Shown here: positions 55,501 to 62,512 of the stretch, piece by piece
Layout of the letters: the number at the start of each line of letters is the position of its first letter
Position numbering within the stretch: position 1 is the first letter of the stretch
Origin: Cordylochernes scorpioides
Taxonomy: Eukaryota; Arthropoda; Arachnida; Pseudoscorpiones; Chernetidae
Assembly (NCBI GenBank): GCA_030710605.1
Contig: CP092870.1
Coordinates: forward strand, 92,485,029 to 92,549,028
DNA: 64,000 bases
Reading direction: 5' to 3'
Position numbers and translations under genes: made by a program
The notes under the pieces: model-generated
The model's input: only the letters and a program-made list of their open reading frames with translations
Told to the model about the DNA's origin: nothing
Database searches by the model: none

Positions 55501-58500
55501 ATAGCATGTTTTGATAACAGTAACTATTTAAAACATGCTGTTGTAAAATTTCTCATTCAGTACTTTTGTCTGAAGATGGTAACAACGCTGTTACTGAAAC
55601 GTCACACACTTCATTCATTTGGATTTGGTCTTATTACCTTGTGTTTTTTGTCATAATATTTAGAAATATATAAATGGCCCATGTGGGAGTATGAGGAAAG
55701 GAAAGATAAAATAGCCGGGTCAAAACAACCCCCTTGGTCAACAGATATCAGCTTTCACTCCCCTTCTCTCCCTGGGGGATAATTTATCCTACTCAAAGCA
55801 GTTTAAAAGCAGCTAGATGTGATGATCAAGGGACAGTTCACACTGAGGTGGTCTTGACACCAGTTGTTCCCACGGTGGTTCTCGGACCTTCTCTCTTTCC
55901 TCTCCCTGATCTGTTGGGATCCGGCCAACAGCTTCTGTACATATTGTCAAAATATATTTGGATATATATTTCTATGAATAGTTTTTGTTATGTTTAATTA
56001 TATTCGGCAACATTGTAATTGCTATATTTAGAACTCTCGTTTGTTTTTGCATATGTAGTTTTGTAGAGAGTTTGCTGCTAATTGGTATGTAATGTTTTTG
56101 TTTTAAATTTCTATTAATATGTAAAATAGGTTAATATGTAAAGTTTTTCCATTCTGTTATGAAATAAATATGTTAATCAAAAGGATGTCTTGATTTTAAA
56201 CGTAGTCAAGTAAGAATATACCTTAACAGGTAAATCGATCTACAGAAGAATATTTTGATATTAGATAAATATTTAAAATACCATCACGATCTACTCCTCG
56301 TAGGTTTTTGCCTCTGGATCCTGTCTCCTCCACTCACCACACAACTACCACGACTGATTCACAAATCACCACAGGACTACATATAGGGATTAAGTAGGTT
56401 GTGTTTAGTAGGAGTAGAATATGTTATAAGTAGGTGGGTTGTGTTGTAAGGAGGAATTTAGCAAACCTTCTTTAGAAGTGCAGGTAACTAAAGTTTGTAA
56501 GGAATCTGTAAATTTTTTTGAGAGGGATGGGAGAGGAGGATCTCTAAATTTAAAGAAATTCCTTCATCGCATTCACAAAAACATTCAAATGTTGTTATAA
56601 CAGCAACTTGGTTAAAATCATCAGCCACAACACCCCAGGTTTAGAAAACTCAGAAGGCTGACCTGGAGATGACCTGTAGACCATGGTTTTAGGCTGAAGA
56701 CCCTCGTCAATCTAGGATTGGCCTTGATTCCATGATAATTACTAAGGATTCATTAAATCATCATATGGGAAAGGTTACCTTATATTGCATTGATAACCAA
56801 TTAGAAAGGAAGAACATAGCTCAATCTGTGAGCAGTGTGGGCCAGTGGTTTCACCAGTTTAATGGCCCACTTATTGGGGGAATGGAATGAATTTTGACCA
56901 GGGTGGTGGGGCTCATTGATGGGAGAAAGTGGGAATATAGCATTATGGGAATTTACCCGTTAGTAAGATTTACTTTTTATTTATTTGATCATCCTTGCGT
57001 AGAATATGCGAATCAGAGAGATGAAGAGAATTGCGTAGAACAGGGTGTGACAGCATTATAAAATGACTGACATGTATAAGATTACATGCTGATGTGTGAC
57101 ACTTGTGTGTTGTACAGTGAGCAGTGGTTCCATCAGCATCCACGAGGACTCCTCCGTCCAGGTGCTGGCTGAGGAAGCAATCCCCGTGGACCAGATAGAC
57201 AAGCAGGTAAAATCCCCCTTCAAACCCAGCATTCAATTGGTGATGGAGTGAAAGCTCTGCTGCTGCTTGGCTTCTTGACAAAATCCTCCTAGTCACAGAC
57301 CTACATATGGGATTGTTCCACTGAAGAATGCTTTCTATAATCCTTGCAATGTAGATGATGATATAAATGACAGGGTGATGATCTACCATTATTTCTGGAA
57401 TGAGCTAAACAGGGGAGTTACAAACTCATACTAAGGATTGAATGAATAAATGAAATAAGTTGGGGGGAGGAATAACAAGATTATTAGTACACCTTGGTGA
57501 AATACAAACCTCTGTTCAGGTGGAGTGGCAATTGTGTGAAGTTACCTGAAGGTAGTAGTACTGTGGATGCTCCCCAGAGAGTCTTCTTTGTTTATTCTAG
57601 GGAATCTATCAGGAATAGGATAGTACACGCTTGTTCGGCGATACATATACTAAAATTGGAACGATACAGAAAAGATTAGCATGGCCCCTGCGCAAGGATG
57701 ACACGCAAAATTGTGAAGCGTTCCATATCCGGAATAGGAAGCCAGAATCCAGTGATCATCCATTGACAACAATGGAATTTGTTGGAAATTGTCAAGTTTC
57801 AGCTATTTGTTGTAAATACCTACTTACTTTAAGGGTTTTTGTTTATTTTTATATAAATCTCAGACTTGATGGCTGATGGTCTGAGGAACTCTTATTAGCA
57901 GCTCTATGTCTGGTAGGATTCAGACCTCCCCCCAGGTACCAGTGCTAGTTGATAGGTGTGAAGGTTGATTTCCCTTGATCAGAAATCACTGCTGATTATG
58001 CCAAAAGTTAATCCCAATCATCAGGATGCACATCACTGAAATCACACATCACAGGGGACTTCTGTTAAATCAATTTATGGTCTTGATAGCAAGTTTTAAA
58101 AGTGAGTTAAGTGACTGGAAATTCCTGTCTTAAACTTGAATAACTACCACATGTGATACAGGCCTGATAATCATGGTGGGTAGAAGTTTGCAACTGCTTT
58201 TACCCACCATGATTATCATGGCCTGTACCACATATACTAGGGATAATTATGGAAAAAAAGTTTCAAATCTAGAATATGCGGTGCATTAGAGCTTTCTGAT
58301 TGAACAGCTTCTCTTTAATGAGTTTCAGAAGGGTCTCTCACTCTAGGAAACTTTTGGGAGCCAATATCTCGCCTATCCTTTATCCAATTGTTACACATAC
58401 ATATAAAGTAAAACCCCTCTATAGCAAACCCCAATGGGACTGAACCTGTGGTTCACTAAAGTGGTGGAATATTAAGGTTCGTTATAAGGGAAGGTTCGCT

Positions 58501-58966
58501 TTATCCCAGGTTCATTTTAGCAGGGTTTTTTACTGTATATACATTTAAACCTGTCTATAGTGCCCCCTCTTGGGACTCACCAAAATAGGGTGCTATAGAC
58601 AGGTCACTTTTAATGTAAATCTCACATCGTACTATGTATTTAAAATCGGGCGCTATATAGAGAGGGAGGCGCTATTTAGAGGGGGCGCTATAGACAGGTT
58701 TATAACTGTATATATATTTTTACAATAATAAAAAAAAATAAATTGTTTTCAATCCTCACAAGCATTTTCAACATTTTAATTTTTAACCATTCATTGGTTA
58801 GAAGGGAGGCGGTATCATCCACATTATGACATGTGATGTGTAGGCAGCACAGTCCGGGCTGGCAACCGCCCAGCAACACCTCACCTCTGCCTCCTCAGAC
58901 CTGGAACGGGCCGAGGCCCAGATCGAGGTGGAGGTCCACGAGGCCCTGGTGAAGGCCGCAGAGTAA
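49584..58966 (+). CDS. ATP5F1D: Mitochondrial ATP synthase delta subunit, four coding exons
   Basis: This subunit of the F1 central stalk couples rotor and catalytic head in mitochondria (bacterial epsilon). Coding exons are 49584-49712, 53966-54119, 57118-57206 and 58844-58966. They join in frame to 164 codons plus stop (human 168), with GT-AG ends throughout. Exon 1 encodes a likely mitochondrial presequence (MNHITRAFVPLIRNANKF...) and MPLTFASPSQ. Exon 2 has VKQIDVPSFSGSFGILPKHVP and KPGVVTIYEEDGS. Exon 3 has VSSGSISIHEDSSVQVLAEEA, and exon 4 is the C-terminal helical hairpin (AEAQIEVEVHEALVKAAE). Exons 2-4 are GC-rich and exon 1 is AT-rich. The introns are 4.3, 3.0 and 1.6 kb and full of transposons. 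ATTAAA at 58988 is a likely poly-A signal. Confidence 0.95.
50728..50838 (+). mobile_element. Older SINE 3' fragment
   Basis: GTCCAACCCCACCAGTGAGTG to GATTATCAT is the 3' half of the SINE family, more diverged than its neighbours. It lies in ATP5F1D intron 1. A younger copy inserted into its GATTATCAT. Confidence 0.7.
50839..51153 (+). mobile_element. tRNA-derived SINE nested in older copy
   Basis: Full-length copy with B box GGGTTCGATTCCC and poly-A tail. Target duplication GATTATCAT at 50830-50838 and 51154-51162, created inside the older SINE. Confidence 0.88.
51802..52118 (-). mobile_element. tRNA-derived SINE, minus strand
   Basis: Poly-T at 51802, then CTTATCCCCAGTACAACACG and finally CTTCCACCAACCCCC. 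More diverged, with the B box altered (AATTAAACCTGGG). No clear target duplication. In ATP5F1D intron 1. Confidence 0.85.
53006..53175. repeat. Degenerate Tigger-type MITE
   Basis: CTCGCTATAACGAACCCCATTGGGAC at the left and TTTGCTATATAGCCCC...TTTTTTACTGTA at the right resemble the inverted ends of the copies at 54,207 and 58,406. Confidence 0.4.
53547..53860 (+). mobile_element. tRNA-derived SINE near exon 2 of ATP5F1D
   Basis: B box GGGTTCGATCCCC, family body and poly-A tail. The flanks ACTCATTACG and ACTCATTGCG form a 10-bp duplication with one change. Its tail ends about 105 bp before the exon 2 acceptor. Confidence 0.87.
54207..54382. repeat. Tigger-type MITE
   Basis: Ends CAGTAAAATCCTGCTAAAAC and GCTATAGAGGGGTTTTACTG are imperfect inverted repeats of about 25 bp, and TA follows the right end. 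176 bp, non-coding, in ATP5F1D intron 2. Confidence 0.6.
54940..55247 (-). mobile_element. tRNA-derived SINE, minus strand
   Basis: Poly-T, then CTTATCCCTAGTACACG, B box GGTTCGAACCCGGG (reverse) and AGCCTTCCACCAACCCCC. A 10-bp duplication AAATTAATTG at 54930-54939 and 55248-55257. In ATP5F1D intron 2. Confidence 0.9.
55368..55649. mobile_element. Foldback retroelement with two opposed hammerhead-like cores
   Basis: A palindromic 282-bp element bounded by a 13-bp target duplication GTCATAATATTTA (55355-55367 and 55650-55662). Outer arms carry ACAATTTGGATTATAG and GGATTTGGTCTTATTACC. The minus strand at 55439-55472 reads CTGAAGA-T-GGTAACAACGCTGTTACC-GAAA-TGTC. The plus strand at 55570-55603 reads CTGAAGA-T-GGTAACA...TGTTACT-GAAA-CGTC. 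Each is a hammerhead-like core with a 6-7 bp stem II. A short central palindrome (AGCATGTTTTGATAACAG) lies between. It is in ATP5F1D intron 2. Confidence 0.75.
55663..57117. other. ATP5F1D intron 2, remainder
   Basis: No further repeat that I can name; mixed composition, a few AT-rich tracts. Confidence 0.5.
57621..57730 (+). pseudogene. U6 snRNA retropseudogene
   Basis: The plus strand follows U6 RNA almost end to end: ATACATATACTAAAATTGGA, the ACAGA-box region (GATACAGAAAAGATTAGC), CATGGCCCCTGCGCAAGG and GTGAAGCGTTCCATAT. The 5' stem-loop is altered (TTGTTCGGCGATAC), ACAGAGA reads ACAGAAA, and no T-run terminator follows. The 9-bp duplication GGAATAGGA at 57612-57620 and 57731-57739 shows insertion through an RNA intermediate without a poly-A tail. 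It lies in ATP5F1D intron 3 in the sense direction. Not a functional U6 gene. Confidence 0.9.
58144..58240. repeat. Hairpin made of two SINE 3' ends
   Basis: CAGGCCTGATAATCATGGTGGGTA (minus-oriented SINE tail) is answered by TACCCACCATGATTATCATGG (plus-oriented tail) 17 bases later. It is a tail-to-tail remnant of the SINE family. Confidence 0.65.
58406..58535. repeat. Tigger-type MITE
   Basis: AGTAAAACCCCTCTATAGC at the left and GCAGGGTTTTTTACTG followed by TA at the right. About 130 bp, in ATP5F1D intron 3. Confidence 0.55.
58549..58702. repeat. MITE with CCTGTCTATAG inverted ends
   Basis: ACCTGTCTATAGTGCCCCCT at the left and GGGGGCGCTATAGACAGGT at the right are near-perfect inverted repeats. 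Internal copies of GCTATAGACAGGT and GGCGCTAT add further pairing. Confidence 0.65.
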
Positions 58967-59146
58967 CCCCCTGCCTTGAATAGAATCATTAAAATTGACC
59001 TTTAGAGGTAGCCAACTTGTGTGTTCACTTGTACACATTGGTACAGCCTGAAACCTATGGAGTTACTGGTAGTGTAAGGCCAATCAGTTATAGTAGAATC
59101 TTCGTGAGCAGACACATTCCCTATACAAAGTAGACACCTCTCTTAA

Positions 59147-59268
59147 GGGGGTCGGTGGAAGTATGGTCTAAACTGTTGGTTTTCGACCGCTACGACCCAG
59201 GTTTGATTCCCGCATTCCTCCAATGACCCCCAGATTCTTGCAAAAGTCCAACCCCACCAGCAAGTGCA
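59147..59268 (+). mobile_element. Truncated tRNA-derived SINE
   Basis: GGGGGTCGGTGGAAGTATGG to CCACCAGCAAGTGCAA is the SINE head and the start of the body, with an internal deletion after CCCGCATT. The B box is altered (AGGTTTGATTCCC). Downstream of ATP5F1D. Confidence 0.75.
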
Positions 59269-59418
59269 ATGACAAAGCAGACACATTCTACTTCACCCAG
59301 TCATGATGGTTGTCGCTTGATACCCTGATATGATTGAGACAAAAGAAGTAGGAATTTAGAGAATGAAAGATGGGTTGAGATAATTCAAAAGAGAGGTAAT
59401 GATAAAAGAAATTGGTAT

Positions 59419-59622
59419 TGATAAGGCACAATTTGGATTATTAACACAAGGTGATAAGACCAAATCCAAATAAATAAAGTGTGACATTTAGGTAACAGCG
59501 TTGTTACCATCTTCAGACAAAATTTCTCATTCAGTACTTTTGTCTGAGGATGGTAACAACGATGTTACCGAAACGTCACACACTATTTATTTATTTGGAT
59601 TTGGTCTTATTACCTTATGTTT
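59419..59622. mobile_element. Foldback retroelement with hammerhead-like cores
   Basis: 204 bp with a 12-bp target duplication AGAAATTGGTAT (59407-59418 and 59623-59634). The plus strand near 59,542-59,575 reads CTGAGGA-T-GGTAACAACGATGTTACC-GAAA-CGTC. The minus strand near 59,483-59,516 reads CTGAAGA-T-GGTAACAACGCTGTTACC-TAAA-TGTC, where GAAA is lost. The arms CAAATCCAAATAAATAAA and TTTATTTATTTGGATTTGG close the palindrome. Confidence 0.75.
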
Positions 59623-59843
59623 AGAAATTGGTATAAAATCTGGTTGATGTATTGCCAGTGTTTGACTATTGGTCCATCTTATTTCCTTGTGACAAGTCAG
59701 TAGAGGGGAAGAAAGTAAGGTGCAGGTGTCTATTAGCAGAGTGGTGTTTTCAACTAGGATGATTTTGGTTTCTTATTATTTGTAGTCACCAATATCTTCT
59801 TGAAAGAATTAATTTTATAACGAATCAAAATTTTTACGAAGGA

Positions 59844-60350
59844 GCATCTTTTATTATACTTGTGCTAGCTTTCGAACCTTTCGGTTCTTCAACAGGCGTG
59901 GCTAGTATGAATATACTAACAGGGTATAAGCGCGCTTGAGCCATTATATACAACATACAAATTTACATGCGAAGTGATATTGCAAATATAATTAAAATAT
60001 AAATAAGAATTATGACTATGAAATATAAAAAATAATACTACGCAAATGAACTTAAACATTTTTAAAATTAGATAAAATTTGGGAAATACATTTATATACG
60101 CTAAAAGTTAAGCAAAATTATGCTATTCACTGTATGCAAGTAGTATAACGTTTTAAAATTTGTAAAGTTTAAAACTAGTATACTTTAAAACATTTCAACA
60201 CAGGAAAGCCAAGCGGGGGTCACTCCAACCCGACCACCCACCCGGGCATATCACGGGATAACTATTGAGGTATTATATGATAAATTTCCGGTAGATCTAT
60301 TTTCCTGTTGATGCTGTTTGTTTGTGATGAAACGAAGGATTCTAGTACCA
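59844..60350 (-). repeat. Left arm of large inverted repeat (Penelope 3' end)
   Basis: About 507 bp, the reverse complement of 60556-61059 with few mismatches. On the minus strand it holds the last codons of a Penelope-like protein, a 3' UTR of about 370 bp, then a hammerhead-like core at 59864-59895 (CTGTTGA-A-GAACC-GAAA-GGTTC-GAAA-GCTAGC). Confidence 0.8.
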
Positions 60351-60588
60351 ATCTGTGCTGCTTATTGTTTCTGTGTTGATATAGGACTTTGGGATGATCT
60401 AAGTTAAAATTATGGCCAGTGTTTGAAATATGTTGGTATATAAGTGACTTCGGGTCTCTATTGTTTATGTTTCGTTTGTGTTCGGTGATTCTGATATACG
60501 CGGTTCTGCCAGTCTCCCCCACATAGGAGGCTGGGCAATCCTGGCAAGAAAATCCTGGTACTAGAATCCATCGTTTCATCACAAACAA
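60262..60588 (-). pseudogene. Penelope-like element GIY-YIG fragment
   Basis: Minus-strand frame CPASYVGETGRTAYIRITEHK, then KSLIYQHISNTGHNFNL, YQHRNNKQHRLVLESFVSSQ and a final EIYHIIPQ. It is the C-terminal endonuclease half of a Penelope-like element. The active frame begins where the inverted second copy starts, so everything upstream is lost. Confidence 0.82.
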
Positions 60589-61059
60589 ACATCATCAACA
60601 GGAAATAGATCTACCGGAAATTTATCATATAATACCTCAATAGTTATCCCGTGATATGCCCGGGTGGGTGGTCTGGTTGGAGTGACCCCCGCTTGGCTTT
60701 TCTGTGTTGAAATGTTTTAAAGTATACTAGTTTTAAACTTTACAAATTTTAAAACGTTATACTACTTGCATACAGTGAATATCATAATTTTGCTTAACTT
60801 TTAGCGTATATAAATGTATTTCCCAAATTTTATCTAATTTTAAAAATGTTTAAGTTCATTTGCATAGTATTATTTTTTATATTTCATAGTCATAATTCTT
60901 ATTTATATTTTAATTATATTTGCAATATCACTTCGCATGTAAATTTGTATGTTGTATATAATGGCTCAAGCGCGCTTATACCCTGTTAGTATATTCATAC
61001 TAGCCATGCCTGTTGAAGAACCGAAAGGTTCGAAAGCTAGCACAAGTATAATAAGATGC
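60556..61059 (+). repeat. Right arm of large inverted repeat (Penelope 3' end)
   Basis: It encodes on the plus strand the last ~25 codons of the same Penelope end, then the 3' UTR and the hammerhead-like core at 61010-61041. Core position A6 is T in both arms (CTGTTGA). Confidence 0.8.
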
Positions 61060-61393
61060 CTCTCCCGTCAAAACCTGACGCCATCTATTGACCGTCGCCG
61101 CAACTAACAGCCTCGGATCGGTGACAAAGCCACAACTAGCCATAGACTTGGCCCAGCTACCTTGCCAGCAAAACGCCTCTTTGGTAGATTGTGAAGATTC
61201 CATTAGATTCAGTGTGGATCTCATGGAATAAAGTCCGCCCTAGACTGACGAGGGCCATTAGCCCAAAACCATGGTCTCTAGGTGGACGCCTCTCAGTTTG
61301 CCAAAGCTGGTGTTGTGGTTTTGTCACCAACCCGAGGCCGCTAGTTGCAGCGACGGTCAATAGATGGCGTCAGGTTTTGACGGGAGAGGCGCC
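61058..61393. repeat. Foldback MITE
   Basis: GCCTCTCCCGTCAAAACCTG at the left and CAGGTTTTGACGGGAGAGGC at the right begin imperfect inverted arms of about 95 bp. These also include GACGCCATCTATTGACCGTC and CACAAC. The spacer is about 150 bp. Confidence 0.75.
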
Positions 61394-61591
61394 CTATGCT
61401 TCTATAGAATATATTTGGTTCCAAAGATCATTTGTTGGTTGGAAGTTGATTCAGAAAATCATGTATGTATATAAGTAGAACTAGGATTCAAAATAATCAT
61501 TTCCCAGCAGATCACTGAAATGTTGGGAGTTAAATCATTGGTTGATGTGGCTATATTTTTCCGAATATATTTGGACATGCTGCTAATTAGC

Positions 61592-61797
61592 TCAAGGTAA
61601 TAAAACCAAATAAATAGTGTGTGACGTTTCGGTAACAGCGTTGTTACCATCTTCAGACAAAAGTACTGAATGAGAAATTTCACCACAAGTACTTTCTCAT
61701 TCAATACTTTTGTCTAAAGATGGTAACACTGTTACCGAAACGTCACACACTATTTATTTATTTAGATTTGGTCTTATTACCTTGTGTTTATAATATA
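61592..61797. mobile_element. Foldback retroelement with canonical hammerhead-like core
   Basis: Arms TAATAAAACCAAATAAATAG and TATTTATTTAGATTTGGTC. The minus strand at 61623-61656 reads CTGAAGA-T-GGTAACAACGCTGTTACC-GAAA-CGTC, the least damaged core in the window, with a perfect 7-bp stem II. The plus-strand partner has CTAAAGA and a shortened stem. A reversed Helitron end directly abuts its right side. Confidence 0.72.
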
Positions 61798-61886
61798 CTA
61801 GCCGAATGACCCGGGCAACGCCCGTGTTTTACCCGATTGAATGTTTTGATTCAAATACTATTTGTTACAATTATAAATTGGCGCCT
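61798..61886 (-). mobile_element. Helitron 3' end fragment
   Basis: On the minus strand it ends ...CCCGGGTCATTCGG CTAG before a T, with hairpin GGGCGTTGCCCGGG. The match to the other Helitrons stops at GGCGCC (61,886). Confidence 0.7.
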
Positions 61887-61979
61887 TATATAAATGCATA
61901 TATTAGTTATTAACTATAGCCTATGTGCTTTATCTGTCTATGTACTGTTGGCTTCCGTAGGCGTCTCTTACTGGGTTTA

Positions 61980-62155
61980 CAGTCATTCTATACAAACCGG
62001 TCATACATTCAATCTATCAAAGCCATCCATTCTATACAGCAATATCAATAATAAGTACCAAAGACTTTTACTAGAGGCATTTGTGTCAATAAAAACAAAC
62101 AGCATCAACAGGCATATAGATATACCAGAACAATACCATATGTTATGTGAATAGC
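61980..62155 (+). pseudogene. C-terminal end of an upstream Penelope-like copy
   Basis: The frame QTGHTFNLSKPSILYSNINN, then RLLLEAFVSIKTNSINRH and IPEQYHMLCE matches the end of the Penelope GIY-YIG domain. It lies directly 5' of a hammerhead-like motif and a new Penelope ORF in the same orientation. That is the arrangement of a Penelope pLTR, in which a partial upstream copy precedes the complete one. Confidence 0.8.
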
Positions 62156-62360
62156 CTTAGGTTGCATTTGCCTGCCCTTGATTAACACCATTCATAGTGC
62201 ATATGTACTTAGTCCAGATTTATTAGCATTTAATCCCTATAATCTCTTTTTTAGCATATTTGGTTTTTATTTTTATCTTTAAATACTTTTATCTTTTGCA
62301 GTTATGTAAATTTTCTTTTCAGCTTTGTGTATATATGGATCCTCAGCGCGTTTATTACTC

Positions 62361-62420
62361 TTATCTGATGAAGGACGATGTGTCCGAAAGCTTATGTTCA
62401 TGCTAATAAAAAGAAGCTCC
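62361..62420 (+). ncRNA. Hammerhead-like ribozyme motif of a Penelope-like element
   Basis: CTGATGA (62365-62371), one extra A, stem II GGAC-GATGT-GTCC (62373-62385), GAAA (62386-62389), then GCTT. Stem III could be the self-complementary AGCU (dimer form) or AGC/GCU around a 10-base loop. In the second case stem I would be TTAT/ATAA. Penelope-like elements are known to carry hammerhead motifs in their pLTRs, and this one sits about 150 bp before the ORF. The extra base between CUGAUGA and stem II is unlike the textbook core, and activity is not shown. Confidence 0.6.
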
Positions 62421-62512
62421 TCTTCCCACTTTGTAAACTCGTTATTAACTTTCAGTGAAGAGCAGTTCTACTTAATTCGCTCATTTTTACGCTTTTTATC
62501 CTGGAATTCATC

